Positions 1 to 8,528 are shown, counted from the first letter of the stretch. The stretch is 64,000 nt of DNA from a bacterium BRH_c32 (GCA_001516025.1 LOEU01000024.1:62001-126000), one strand, 5' to 3'. Notes: generated by a model from the sequence alone, not told the origin. Numbers and translations are program-made.

Positions 1-451
1 CGGCACCCTCTTCCCTTCCTATAAAACCCATCCTCTCTGATGTCGTTGCTTTAATAGATACATCCTGAATATCAATAGAAAGAATCTCCGAAATAACTTT
101 TTGAATTTGTGGAATGTATGAAGCAATCTTGGGAGCTTCCATTACTATTGTGGCATCGATATTACCGATAAGATAACCATGCGAATTAATTAATTCACTA
201 ACTTTTTTAAGGAGTATCTTACTATCAATATCTTTATATGATGCATCGGTATTAGGAAAATGATTTCCGATATCGCCAAGTGCTAATGAACCAAGTAGTG
301 CATCGCATAAAGCATGCAGCAATATATCCGCATCGGAATGTCCATCAAATCCTTTTGAATGTGGAATTTCCACTCCGCCAAGAATTAATTTTCTTCCGGA
401 TGCAAATTGATGAACATCATAACCCGAGCCAATTCTAAAAGGAAAACTCAT
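1..451 (-). CDS. ispF: 2-C-methyl-D-erythritol 2,4-cyclodiphosphate synthase, 3' end cut by window edge
   Basis: This enzyme cyclises CDP-methylerythritol 2-phosphate in the non-mevalonate isoprenoid pathway. Reading the minus strand from the ATG at 449-451 gives 150 codons without a stop. The N-terminus has the metal-binding DVH motif followed by a [18 protein letters not shown] segment, and near the cut end is the family motif [16 protein letters not shown]. The family is about 158 residues long, so only some 8 residues are missing beyond position 1. Its ATG overlaps the stop of the upstream acylphosphatase gene as ATGA, which suggests translational coupling. Confidence 0.96.
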   Translation of the reverse strand, partial: MSFPFRIGSGYDVHQFASGRKLILGGVEIPHSKGFDGHSDADILLHALCDALLGSLALGDIGNHFPNTDASYKDIDSKILLKKVSELINSHGYLIGNIDATIVMEAPKIASYIPQIQKVISEILSIDIQDVSIKATTSERMGFIGREEGA

Positions 452-753
452 TTGTGGATTTCAAACCTCGAAAATTCTTTTGTCGGTTCTGCCCATTTAA
501 TTGAATGCCCCTTTACATGTGCATGCATAGGACCTACTTTCATCTCTTCAATATATTCATGTATAAGTTGTTTTGGTCCTTCCACTACCACAAATAGATC
601 TCCTGTATAAAGGTTTTTTACGAATCCTTTTAGCTCAAATTTTTGTGCATTCCTTAAAGCAAAATATCTGAAACCAACTCCTTGCACTAGTCCTTCTAGA
701 ACAATTTCAGCTCTTATCGGTTCGTTCTCTTTTAGATTTACGAATACTGTCAT
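448..753 (-). CDS. acyP: acylphosphatase
   Basis: Small cytoplasmic enzyme that hydrolyses acyl phosphates; 101 residues, the normal family length. The phosphate-binding loop GLVQGVGFR ends in the catalytic Arg29, and the second catalytic residue Asn47 lies in GFVKN, with the 18-residue spacing seen in characterised acylphosphatases. The only plausible ATG lies 47 nt inside the end of the upstream EamA gene, so the two frames overlap. Its stop overlaps the ispF start as ATGA. The physiological substrate is unknown, as for most bacterial members. Confidence 0.93.
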   Translation of the reverse strand: MTVFVNLKENEPIRAEIVLEGLVQGVGFRYFALRNAQKFELKGFVKNLYTGDLFVVVEGPKQLIHEYIEEMKVGPMHAHVKGHSIKWAEPTKEFSRFEIHK

Positions 754-1648
754 ATACTTCTGTTGTAATTAATCCTATAAAGATTAATACGCTCCCTAAC
801 AATCCAAAGTTACTGATTTTTTCGTTCAGTAGAAAGAACGCAAATACTCCCGCAAATACCGGTTCAAATGAATAGATAATTCCTGCTTTTGTCGGCGTTA
901 CTACTTTTTGATATTTAAGCTGCATTCCTATATTAAATAAAGTCGCTAATAATGCGGTATATAATAGTGCTGTTACTACATCAAAATTAATATTTATATA
1001 TAGCAATTCAATTCTTGTTACACTTAAAACAAAGGCAGTAATCAGACTAAGAATTGCCGTTGTTGTTAATTGAATAAAAAATAACGACCAGAATTTATGA
1101 ATTGAAGAATAGATATCGATTAAAACTACATGAAGAGCAAAAATTATTGCAGCTAGCAATGTAAGCTGATCTCCAAAATTGAAATCACGACCAACTTCTT
1201 CAAAGAATGACGCAAGTGAATTCCCACTGGTAGATAAAAATATAATTCCAATAAAGACAATTACCGTCCCAATTATTGCGCCTATTGAGGGATATTTCTT
1301 TTTTATGAATATCGCGAAGATTGGAATAAATACGACTAAAGTGCCGGTAAGAAATCCGGATTTAGTGGCAGACGTAAAACGCAGTCCATAAGTCTGTCCA
1401 AAAAAACCTAGATATAAAAAGAAGCCGAGTATCATTCCGTGCCATAATGCTTTCTTCTCAATCTTCTTCTCAAAATGAAAAACCAAAGGGAGCAATACAG
1501 AAGCCGCAATCGAAAATCGAATACCGACATAGAGCATGGAGGAAATATCGTTAAGCGCATTTTTTGTGAGGATAAATGTACCGCCCCATATAATTGTCAT
1601 GAGAAATAAAATCGCTTCTGCTTTAAGTTCTTTGAGACGGTTAATCAT
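707..1648 (-). CDS. EamA/DMT-family transporter
   Basis: Integral inner-membrane protein of 313 residues with about ten hydrophobic segments arranged as two EamA repeats: the first begins with LFLMTIIWGGTFILTKNAL, the second near residue 160 with FGDQLTLLAAIIFALHVVL. Members export amino acids, nucleobases or other metabolites; the substrate cannot be read from the sequence. The start overlaps the end of era by 8 nt and the end overlaps acyP by 47 nt, so era-eamA-acyP-ispF form a compact operon. The tail after the last membrane segment is basic and hydrophilic. Confidence 0.92.
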   Translation of the reverse strand: MINRLKELKAEAILFLMTIIWGGTFILTKNALNDISSMLYVGIRFSIAASVLLPLVFHFEKKIEKKALWHGMILGFFLYLGFFGQTYGLRFTSATKSGFLTGTLVVFIPIFAIFIKKKYPSIGAIIGTVIVFIGIIFLSTSGNSLASFFEEVGRDFNFGDQLTLLAAIIFALHVVLIDIYSSIHKFWSLFFIQLTTTAILSLITAFVLSVTRIELLYININFDVVTALLYTALLATLFNIGMQLKYQKVVTPTKAGIIYSFEPVFAGVFAFFLLNEKISNFGLLGSVLIFIGLITTEVYDSIRKSKRERTDKS

Positions 1649-2549
1649 TATTAGGTATGTATCCGAAGTTTTTTAATTGATAAGGATTTGAACGCCATTT
1701 TTCTTTTACTTTAACAAAGAGTTCAAGATAAACTTCTCGTTCGAGGAATTTTTCAATTTCAGCTCTCGAAATTCTTCCCAATCTTTTAATGCTCTCCCCT
1801 TTATTACCGATTATAATCGGCTTTTGCGAATCACGCTCAATTATTATCGATGCAGAGATATAATCTTTTGCGTTCTCCCTCTCTTTAAAGTCTTCTATCA
1901 CTACTTCCGTACTATATGGGATTTCATCTCTATACATTTCAAAAATCTTTTCACGGATAATTTCGCTCACATAAAAACGTTCATTTTCATCTGTTAATTG
2001 ATCATCGGGATAATATTTAGGATGCTCCGGCAGATAATCTAATATCTTTTCCATTACAGAATTTATATTAAATCCCGTAGATGCCGAGATTGCAAGTACA
2101 TCATTGAAGAGAGAATTATCTCTATTTATATCTAAAAATTCCTGAACTTTTTCACCGCTGCTTATATCTATTTTATTAATGAGGAGGATTTTTTTTAAGT
2201 CATTATTTAATAATTTTTTAATCGTCTCATCTTCGAAGATTCTCGCATCGTCTTCGGTTATATCGATCATAAAAAGAAGTATATCGGAATCCTTCGCAGA
2301 ATAAAGTATATAATCAAGCATCTTTTCTTGAAGTAAATATTCGGGGTTTAATATTCCGGGAGTGTCATAAAAAATAATTTGATGTTCCGATTCGCTTATT
2401 ATTCCCAATATCCTTTTTCTTGTAGTCTGCGGTTTATTGGAAATAATTGAAAGCTTCTGCCCCAATAAAGCATTTAATAATGTCGATTTGCCTGCGTTGG
2501 GTTTGCCGACTATCGATACGAATCCCGATTTTACTGCCATTTCACTCAT
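1641..2549 (-). CDS. era: GTPase Era
   Basis: Essential GTPase that binds the 3' end of 16S rRNA and acts in 30S subunit maturation. The 302 residues show G1 GKPNAGKS (15-22), a G3 DTPG, G4 NKID and a C-terminal KH RNA-binding domain with IIIGNKGESIKRLG followed by the characteristic LFVKVKEKW. A second ATG at codon 4 lies just after a GAGTG stretch and could be the true start. Length and domain order are normal. It heads the era-eamA-acyP-ispF operon and is separated from the anti-sigma gene by a 56-nt gap. Confidence 0.96.
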   Translation of the reverse strand: MSEMAVKSGFVSIVGKPNAGKSTLLNALLGQKLSIISNKPQTTRKRILGIISESEHQIIFYDTPGILNPEYLLQEKMLDYILYSAKDSDILLFMIDITEDDARIFEDETIKKLLNNDLKKILLINKIDISSGEKVQEFLDINRDNSLFNDVLAISASTGFNINSVMEKILDYLPEHPKYYPDDQLTDENERFYVSEIIREKIFEMYRDEIPYSTEVVIEDFKERENAKDYISASIIIERDSQKPIIIGNKGESIKRLGRISRAEIEKFLEREVYLELFVKVKEKWRSNPYQLKNFGYIPNND

Positions 2550-2605
2550 TGATTTTTAATATAGATAGGTAATATAAAGAATTGGAAGGTGAAAAATATT
2601 TCTAC

Positions 2606-3148
2606 TTATGAAAAATGCTCTATTTTATTTTTTATCTGTCTATGCGAATCTATTATTATAAATGCGCTTATTATAAGTAATATTGTAATTGCTATTCCGA
2701 TATAATAAATATCCTTGCTTTTAAAGATTGCCGAGAGAAATCCAATCGAATTATCAAATATTTTTGTTTCTTTCAAAATATTTTTTGAAGTATTATTAAT
2801 TGTTTCTGATAACGCAGAAGATTCTCCTGTCGAAAGAGATGCTCCATATCCAACCAATCCTAAAATGCCGACCGAGAAAAAGGTAACAATTGAATAAAAT
2901 AAATAAGGCACTTTTTTCTTTGCCGATTTTGCCGAACGATTTATAACATCCATAATCTTTGCAGTTATACCTTCAGGAGCATTAATTATTTCCATCTCCT
3001 TTAATGTATTATCTACAAACTTCATCGAACGCAGTTCATCGGAGATTTCCGGCTTCTCGGAAATTATTCGATTTAATTCATTCAATTCGTTCGAGGCCAA
3101 CTCGTTGTCTATATATTTATTCAGCAATTCATCTTTTTGCAGTATCAT
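2606..3148 (-). CDS. anti-sigma factor, membrane-anchored, lacking a zinc motif
   Basis: Product of 180 residues encoded directly after an ECF sigma gene, with an ATGA overlap. The first 60 residues form an acidic helical domain like the anti-sigma domains that clamp ECF sigma factors, but the HxxxCxxC zinc signature is absent. Two hydrophobic segments at about 84-106 and 150-168 would leave a short periplasmic loop of about 45 residues between them. By position and topology this protein should hold the adjacent sigma factor inactive at the inner membrane. Identification rests mainly on context and architecture. Confidence 0.75.
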   Translation of the reverse strand: MILQKDELLNKYIDNELASNELNELNRIISEKPEISDELRSMKFVDNTLKEMEIINAPEGITAKIMDVINRSAKSAKKKVPYLFYSIVTFFSVGILGLVGYGASLSTGESSALSETINNTSKNILKETKIFDNSIGFLSAIFKSKDIYYIGIAITILLIISAFIIIDSHRQIKNKIEHFS

Positions 3149-3711
3149 AAGTATTCCTTTTGATAATTATGTTTTATCAATAGATCTTTTAGAACTATTC
3201 GAGAACGATGCAACATCACTTTTGTATTTACTAAAGAGATATCAAGCACCTTGCTTATTTCATTAAGTGATAATCCATCTATATAAAATAATATAATTAC
3301 TAATGCATTTCTAATAGGTAGTTTATCAACAATATTAAGCAAATATTCGGTTCTGTTTTCAGTGGATGAATATACATTTAGATCTATTCCCCCGATATCG
3401 AAAGTTTCATCGATTGAAATCATCTGCTGCTCAAGTTTTCTTTTCTTTGATGCTAAGATCGAAAGTCCTGTATTAAATACTATTTTATAGAACCATGTAG
3501 AAAACTGAGCTTCTTTTCTGAATGAACTAATATTATTGAATGCTTTAAGGAAACTATCCTGAAGCGCTTCTTCGGCATCCATCTCATTCTTTAGGATACG
3601 CCTGAGGAGATTAAATCCCTTATCCTTATACCGATCTATCAGAAGCGAAAAATCACCTTTATTGCCCCTAAGTACAGATTCTATTATTTCATTATCAGTT
3701 AAATGTTTCAT
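3145..3711 (-). CDS. ECF RNA polymerase sigma factor
   Basis: Sigma-70 factor of the extracytoplasmic-function type, 188 residues. Region 2 covers about residues 25-90 with NEMDAEEALQDSFLKAF and the -10-binding FSTWFYKIVFN segment; region 4 covers about 130-180 with GLSLNEISKVLDISLVNTKV before a basic recognition helix. The ATG at 3711 matches the usual family start; a GTG at 3714 precedes it. No ribosome binding site is visible, and the predicted promoter would start transcription almost at the start codon, so the mRNA may be nearly leaderless. It is co-transcribed with its anti-sigma factor. Confidence 0.93.
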   Translation of the reverse strand: MKHLTDNEIIESVLRGNKGDFSLLIDRYKDKGFNLLRRILKNEMDAEEALQDSFLKAFNNISSFRKEAQFSTWFYKIVFNTGLSILASKKRKLEQQMISIDETFDIGGIDLNVYSSTENRTEYLLNIVDKLPIRNALVIILFYIDGLSLNEISKVLDISLVNTKVMLHRSRIVLKDLLIKHNYQKEYL

Positions 3712-3721
3712 CACTACTTTT

Positions 3722-3748
3722 GACTAAAAATAATTTATAAAGGTTACA
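3722..3748 (-). promoter_or_regulatory. predicted ECF-type promoter for the sigma/anti-sigma operon
   Basis: On the minus strand TGTAACCTTT (from 3748) is followed, with 18 nt between TGTAAC and GTC, by TAGTCAAA (GTC at 3724-3722). The AAC core at -35 and GTC at -10 are the usual ECF promoter features. The same two elements occur on the opposite strand toward the DUF6249 gene, which suggests autoregulation. Predicted by eye only. Confidence 0.5.
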
Positions 3749-3768
3749 TAAAGATTTTTGTAACCTTT
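3739..3768. repeat. 10-bp inverted repeat between divergent genes
   Basis: AAAGGTTACA at 3739-3748 is the exact reverse complement of TGTAACCTTT at 3759-3768, with a 10-nt centre. Each arm contains the -35-like TGTAAC of one of two divergent ECF-type promoters, so the repeat is best explained as back-to-back -35 elements. A regulator-binding palindrome is the alternative. Confidence 0.8.
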
Positions 3769-3786
3769 TACACCACAAACATAGTC
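3759..3786 (+). promoter_or_regulatory. predicted ECF-type promoter for the DUF6249 gene
   Basis: TGTAACCTTTT at 3759-3769 and TAGTCAAA with GTC at 3784-3786 mirror the elements on the other strand; the spacing between TGTAAC and GTC is 19 nt. The implied leader of about 30 nt carries the GGAGG ribosome binding site at 3817-3821. This makes the DUF6249 protein a probable direct target of the adjacent sigma factor. Confidence 0.48.
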
Positions 3787-3826
3787 AAATAAGTAGAACA
3801 AATAAATAAATTAAATGGAGGCAGCT

Positions 3827-4177
3827 ATGCCAGAAGAATTAGTACCTATTATAATGTTCTTAGTTGTCGGATTAGTAATGATAATGTTTTTCTATTTCCG
3901 CTCCAAAGAACGTTCATTGATGTTAGAAAAAGGACTTACAGCAGAACAGATGTTAGAATTTTATAAATCTAAACCCGCTCCTTATCTAGGTTTAAAATTA
4001 GGAATTGTTACTATTTTCTTTGGTATAGGTCTAGGTGTAGGATTATTGATAGACCGTTATACTGATGTAGAAGAATGGATTCCTTTCTTATTGATTACCT
4101 TATCAGGAGTTGGTTTAGTAGTAGCTCATTTTGTAGGTAGAAATTTAGAAAAGAAAGATAAAGCAGAACAAAATTAA
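3827..4177 (+). CDS. DUF6249-type small membrane protein
   Basis: Protein of 116 residues with three hydrophobic segments (about 6-24, 53-75 and 86-104) and a charged C-terminus. The KERSLMLEKGL stretch after the first segment is typical of the DUF6249 family, which in Bacteroidota is often encoded beside ECF sigma/anti-sigma pairs. An upstream in-frame ATG at 3815 overlaps the GGAGG at 3817-3821, so the ATG at 3827, 5 nt after that site, is the proper start. It is divergent from the sigma gene. The biochemical role is unknown; involvement in an envelope stress response is an inference from context. Confidence 0.85.
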   Translation: MPEELVPIIMFLVVGLVMIMFFYFRSKERSLMLEKGLTAEQMLEFYKSKPAPYLGLKLGIVTIFFGIGLGVGLLIDRYTDVEEWIPFLLITLSGVGLVVAHFVGRNLEKKDKAEQN

Positions 4178-4240
4178 TTTGTAATCTGCCTTTAGTTTTC
4201 ATTTAATGAGTTAATATAATACTCTATGTATTAAGGAATA

Positions 4241-4268
4241 AAAAACTCCCTTCAGAAGGGAGTTTTTT
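4241..4268. terminator. bidirectional intrinsic terminator
   Basis: The inverted repeat CTCCCTTC/GAAGGGAG is flanked by an A-run on the left and a T-run on the right, so it can terminate both the DUF6249 transcript (+) and the trxB transcript (-). It sits between these two convergent genes. Confidence 0.9.
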
Positions 4269-4296
4269 GTAGTCTAAAACTATTAATACTAATTGG

Positions 4297-5247
4297 CTAT
4301 GCAAACTCATTTTCTTCAAGCCATCTTTGCGCATCAAGTGCGGCCATACATCCCGTCCCGGCGGCTGTTATTGCTTGACGGTAAGTCTTATCCGCTACAT
4401 CACCCGCTGCAAATATGCCTTCTATGCTTGTAAGAGTTGTCCCCGGTTTTACATTTAAGTATCCGGTTTGATCCATTTCCAAAATTCCATCGAATAAAGA
4501 TGTGTTTGGCTGATGTCCGATTGCAATGAAAACACCATCAATCGGCATTTCAGTTATCGAACCATCCACTGTATTTTGAAGAAGTACACCCGTAACACTT
4601 TTTCTCCCCATCATTTCTTTTCCAAGGATCTCTTTTATAACCGAATTGAGCGCATATTTTATTTTTGGATTCTTCTTCGCTCTTTCAACCATAATCTTTG
4701 ATGCTCTAAATTCTTCACGGCGATGAACTATCGTTACTTCAGAAGCAAATTTTGTAAGGTAAGTTGCCTCCTCAAGAGCTGTATCGCCTCCTCCAACAAC
4801 TAAAATTTTCAAATTCTTAAAAAAGAATCCATCGCATGTTGCGCAGGCAGATACACCGAATCCCATATATTTTTTTTCACTTTCGATATTAAGCAATTTT
4901 GCTGATGCTCCGGTCGATACGATTACCGAATCTGCAGTATATGTTTCTTTATCGGTCTTGACCGTAAATGGTCTCTTGCTGAAATCAACTTCTGTAACAT
5001 TCTTAAAAAAACTTTTGGCTCCGAATCTTAAAGCTTGTTTTCTCATTACGTCCATTAATTCCGGTCCCTGAATTCCATGCTCAAAACCGGGAAAGTTTTC
5101 CACTTCCGTTGTGATTGTAAGCTGCCCGCCCGGTTGATTACCTTCAAATATTATTGGTTCTAAATTCGCTCTCGAAGCATAAATAGCTGCCGTTAAGCCT
5201 GCCGGTCCCGATCCGATTATAATTACTTTGTGATGATTATCTGCCAT
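4297..5247 (-). CDS. trxB: thioredoxin-disulfide reductase
   Basis: FAD- and NADPH-dependent flavoenzyme that reduces thioredoxin in the cytoplasm. The 316 residues show the FAD-binding GSGPAGLTAAIYASRA (12-27), the redox-active CATC at 135-138, a second dinucleotide fold with VVGGGDTALEEA for NADPH, and the terminal AAGDVADKTYRQAITAAG FAD motif. Length and order are those of bacterial low-molecular-weight TrxB. Transcribed alone, with a predicted promoter at 5305-5333 and a terminator at 4241-4268. Confidence 0.96.
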   Translation of the reverse strand: MADNHHKVIIIGSGPAGLTAAIYASRANLEPIIFEGNQPGGQLTITTEVENFPGFEHGIQGPELMDVMRKQALRFGAKSFFKNVTEVDFSKRPFTVKTDKETYTADSVIVSTGASAKLLNIESEKKYMGFGVSACATCDGFFFKNLKILVVGGGDTALEEATYLTKFASEVTIVHRREEFRASKIMVERAKKNPKIKYALNSVIKEILGKEMMGRKSVTGVLLQNTVDGSITEMPIDGVFIAIGHQPNTSLFDGILEMDQTGYLNVKPGTTLTSIEGIFAAGDVADKTYRQAITAAGTGCMAALDAQRWLEENEFA

Positions 5248-5304
5248 AATTTTTTTCCTTATATCAATACGTTAAATTAATTTTCTTCAATTATTAATTA
5301 GATT

Positions 5305-5333
5305 CAAAAATAACAAAATGGATTCCTAATCAA
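5305..5333 (-). promoter_or_regulatory. possible Bacteroidota-type promoter of trxB
   Basis: The minus strand carries TATTTTTG (5312-5305), which fits the TAnnTTTG -7 element of Bacteroidota, with TTG at 5333-5331 upstream after an 18-nt spacer, slightly short of the usual 19-21. It lies about 60 nt upstream of the trxB start. Prediction by eye only. Confidence 0.35.
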
Positions 5334-5397
5334 TAAGACATCTAAATGGAAATAAAAAATCCATCAATTTCTTCAAAAATATAATTCTCAATTAGTC

Positions 5398-6315
5398 TCA
5401 TTCAATGGTAAGAAATTCAGCATTTCTTATTAGTCCCTTAAGTTTACTCCTCTTAATTGGGCTCACTTCAAATTTTTTCTTAAATTTATCGTTTTCCATA
5501 TTGAGAACCTGTTTTAATTCAAGCTCTTTATTACCCGCCGAGTGAAATTTTGGCTCAGATGTGAATACCGAAAATTTCTCATTCCAAGGGCAGACATCTT
5601 GACAAATATCGCAGCCGAAAATCCAATTTTCAAATTTGCCTGTAAATTCTTTGCTGATTTCTCCCTTGTTTTCAATTGTTAAATAAGAGATACATTTGCG
5701 AGCATCGATATGATATGGATTTAGTGCATTAGTGGGACAAGCATCAATACATGCTCTACATGTTCCGCAATAATCCGCCGAAGGAACTGAATATTCGAAT
5801 TTTTTATTAGTGATAATATTTGCAATAAAGAAAAAGCTACCTGATTCTTTATTAATTATATTTGTGTTTTTCCCCTGCCAGCCAAGCCCCGATTTTACAG
5901 CCCAAACCTTATCCATAACGGGACCGGTATCTACATAAAAAATTCCTTCAAATGAAGAGTCGATCTCTTTTAATTCATCAATCATCTCCTCAAGGTGCTC
6001 CCACATTATAAAATGGTAATCTGTACCCCATGCATATCGAGATACTTTCCCGAATCCCGGTTTATATTCATGCTTCTCACCCGAATCGTAGAACATACCG
6101 AGCGATATAACGCTCTCTGCCGAGCGAAGAATCTCTTTTATGTTCTCCTTCTTTTCAAGATTTCGTTCCATGTAATCCATTCCGGCATGATTACCACATT
6201 CAATCCACTCTTTTAATCGAGCAGTTTCCTTTGATAGCAAAGTAACCGAACTGAATCCCACTAATCCAAAACCATATTTTAATGCGAGTTCTGAAATTAG
6301 TTTGTTATTAATCAT
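5398..6315 (-). CDS. queG: epoxyqueuosine reductase QueG
   Basis: Cobalamin- and 4Fe-4S-dependent enzyme that reduces epoxyqueuosine in tRNA to queuosine, the last step of queuosine synthesis. The 305 residues contain the conserved VDTGPV with Asp129 as the expected catalytic acid, the first cluster motif with Cys183, 186, 189 and 193 (CGTCRACIDACP), and a second CDICQDVCPWN motif. The C-terminal HEAT-repeat extension present in some QueG proteins is absent, so this is the short form. It follows the Rieske gene by 8 nt. Confidence 0.93.
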   Translation of the reverse strand: MINNKLISELALKYGFGLVGFSSVTLLSKETARLKEWIECGNHAGMDYMERNLEKKENIKEILRSAESVISLGMFYDSGEKHEYKPGFGKVSRYAWGTDYHFIMWEHLEEMIDELKEIDSSFEGIFYVDTGPVMDKVWAVKSGLGWQGKNTNIINKESGSFFFIANIITNKKFEYSVPSADYCGTCRACIDACPTNALNPYHIDARKCISYLTIENKGEISKEFTGKFENWIFGCDICQDVCPWNEKFSVFTSEPKFHSAGNKELELKQVLNMENDKFKKKFEVSPIKRSKLKGLIRNAEFLTIE

Positions 6316-6323
6316 GGTAAATA

Positions 6324-6656
6324 TTACCAGCTCAATTCTTTTTTGATAACATTGACGAATACAAAACCATTTTCGATTTTTAGAGGATAAGTTTTCAATC
6401 CTCTTCTATCAGGGGCAAGATTACCGGTAGCGAGATCAAACTTCCAACCATGTAATGGGCATATTACTCCATGATCTTCAATAAATCCTTCATGAATTTT
6501 TCGAGCTTTTTGATGCGGACAAATATTGCTGAGCGCAAATATTTCCTCATTCACTTTAAAAATTGCAATCTCTTCATCATCGAGATAAACTCTTTTCCCG
6601 ACTCCCTCTTTGAGTTCACTCACCTTACATGCTTTATGAAAATTTTCTCTACTCAT
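6324..6656 (-). CDS. Rieske [2Fe-2S] protein, NirD/biphenyl-dioxygenase-ferredoxin type
   Basis: Soluble electron-transfer protein of 110 residues. The cluster ligands are visible as Cys46-x-His48 (CPHQ) and Cys66-x2-His69 (CPLHGWKFD). There is no signal peptide or membrane anchor. Such stand-alone proteins are annotated as nitrite reductase small subunit (NirD) or Rieske ferredoxin, but no nitrite reductase or dioxygenase gene lies nearby. The position directly before queG suggests, without proof, that it could deliver electrons to a neighbouring redox enzyme. Confidence 0.88.
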   Translation of the reverse strand: MSRENFHKACKVSELKEGVGKRVYLDDEEIAIFKVNEEIFALSNICPHQKARKIHEGFIEDHGVICPLHGWKFDLATGNLAPDRRGLKTYPLKIENGFVFVNVIKKELSW

Positions 6657-6776
6657 CCATTCTCTATATATTTATAAAAGAAATTAGGTCTATAAACTAA
6701 AATGTTTGCCTTTAGAATTACTTCATTTATTTTTGAAAGATAATCATCAATAAAATATTATTCAGATATATGAATT

Positions 6777-7622
6777 TTAGATTGAATCGATTCTCTTATC
6801 GAGCGAAAAACCTTTCTCGGTTTGTTTAATTGTTCCGATTGGTACATTTTCATCATGCTCAAAATAGATTTTCCATTCATCTTTTATGGCATCTTTGTAT
6901 AATGCTTTCTTTTCTTCTACCGTCTTAAGAGGTTGGATATCATATCCCATAATAAACGGGAGATGAATATGAGAAGCAAACGGTAGAAGATCTCCGCAAT
7001 ATACGAGTGTATCGGCGCTATCGCTAATTTTTATCATTTGCTGCGCTATTGTATGTCCATTAATTAACATAAATTCTATTTCGTCATCAAAAGATTTTTC
7101 GCCATCAATTAGATTTAACACACCTTCTTCATAAAGAGGCATAAATCGATTCAAATGGAAACTTCCACGATCGCGGTCCGATGGATTCAATGCCCATTCA
7201 AAATGCTTTTTCTGAACATGATACTTAGCGTTACTAAATGCCGGAATCCATTTATCATTTTCCAATTTTGTTGATCCGCCTGTATGGTCAAAATGTAAAT
7301 GTGTCAATATTACATCCGAAATTTCATCCGGGGAAATATTGAGCGATGATAATGATTTTTCCAACATACCTGTTTCATTTTCATAATCATAGATTTTTTT
7401 GAACTTATCGTCCCATCCTGTCCCCACACCTGTATCGATAAGGATTTTTTTTGAATCGCTTTCTAATAACAAACAGCGTGCTGCGAGCACTGTTCTATTA
7501 TTCTCATCAGAGCTATTTGTGCGTTCCCAAAGCGGTTTTGGAATTATACCGAACATCGCTCCCCCATCGAGCTTAAATGTGCCGGTTTCAATTTTGTGAA
7601 GTTTATATTTGCCTATTTGCAT
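6777..7622 (-). CDS. metallo-beta-lactamase-fold hydrolase
   Basis: Cytoplasmic protein of 281 residues from the ATG at 7622 (a TTG two codons earlier is less likely). The binuclear metal site is visible as HLHFDH at 108-113, followed by the later conserved INGHT and CGDLLP segments that supply the remaining His and bridging Asp. This layout resembles N-acyl-homoserine-lactone lactonases and related MBL hydrolases, but the same motifs occur in many esterases and thioesterases, so the substrate is undetermined. It is divergent from the lipoprotein gene at 7659, with a gap of 36 nt. Confidence 0.85.
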   Translation of the reverse strand: MQIGKYKLHKIETGTFKLDGGAMFGIIPKPLWERTNSSDENNRTVLAARCLLLESDSKKILIDTGVGTGWDDKFKKIYDYENETGMLEKSLSSLNISPDEISDVILTHLHFDHTGGSTKLENDKWIPAFSNAKYHVQKKHFEWALNPSDRDRGSFHLNRFMPLYEEGVLNLIDGEKSFDDEIEFMLINGHTIAQQMIKISDSADTLVYCGDLLPFASHIHLPFIMGYDIQPLKTVEEKKALYKDAIKDEWKIYFEHDENVPIGTIKQTEKGFSLDKRIDSI

Positions 7623-7658
7623 AATCAATTTTACATTTGTTAATAAATTTGGTGAATT

Positions 7659-8519
7659 ATGAAACTCATCCGTTTGACAAATCTAATATTATTTATTTTA
7701 CTAATCTACTCATGTTCTTCGATTGAGCAAAAAGAGTTAAGTGATAAACCCGCAGAACTTTCGGTAATGACATTTAATATCCGCCTTGGCACTGTGGACG
7801 ATGGAATAAATAATTGGAATAATCGTAAACCAATGGTATCAGAAGTTATAAGTGAATTTTTCCCTGATATCCTCTGCCTTCAAGAAGCATTCAAATTTCA
7901 GATTGATGAGATCATCTTATCTCACCCGAACTATGCTGTAATTGGAGTTGGAAGAGAGGATGGAATTGATAAAGGAGAATATTCGTGCATCCTTTATTCA
8001 AGGGATCGATTCATAGTGGATTCAACGGGTAATTTCTGGCTCTCTGATACTCCCGAAATCCCCGGCTCAATGACTTGGGGAAATCAATTCCCTCGAATAT
8101 GCAGTTGGGCTAAGCTTTTTGATAAATTTAATAATAAAGAATTTTTCATCTTTAATACTCATTTAGATCATCAAGTTCAATTAGCAAGAGAAAACGGCGT
8201 GAAATTAATTTTAGAAAGAATGAGGAAAATAGCTCCAAAGTCGCCAATAATTCTTACCGGTGATTTTAATAGCGATGAAACAAATCCTGCCGTTCAATTA
8301 GTCCTCAATAATAAATTAATCGATTCTTATCGAGCATTAAATAAGCTTTCGGATCGAGAAGGTACATTTAATGGTTTTAAAGGAATAGATACAGATGAGC
8401 GAATAGATTTCATTTTTGTAAATAATTCTTTCACTCCGATTAAATCAGAGATAATACGATATAACCGGAATGGACTTTATCCATCAGACCATTTCCCGGT
8501 AATAACCCGCTTTAAATAA
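7659..8519 (+). CDS. endonuclease/exonuclease/phosphatase-family lipoprotein
   Basis: Exported lipoprotein of 286 residues: the signal sequence ends in a lipobox LIYSC with Cys19. The rest is a full EEP (DNase I-like) domain with MTFNIR, the metal-binding Glu in DILCLQE, the catalytic TGDFNSD segment and the terminal SDHFPV motif. Family members at the cell surface hydrolyse phosphodiesters such as nucleic acids, sphingomyelin or inositol phosphates; the substrate cannot be read here. Monocistronic, ending at a good terminator. Confidence 0.9.
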   Translation: MKLIRLTNLILFILLIYSCSSIEQKELSDKPAELSVMTFNIRLGTVDDGINNWNNRKPMVSEVISEFFPDILCLQEAFKFQIDEIILSHPNYAVIGVGREDGIDKGEYSCILYSRDRFIVDSTGNFWLSDTPEIPGSMTWGNQFPRICSWAKLFDKFNNKEFFIFNTHLDHQVQLARENGVKLILERMRKIAPKSPIILTGDFNSDETNPAVQLVLNNKLIDSYRALNKLSDREGTFNGFKGIDTDERIDFIFVNNSFTPIKSEIIRYNRNGLYPSDHFPVITRFK

Positions 8520-8528
8520 ATGATAAAA

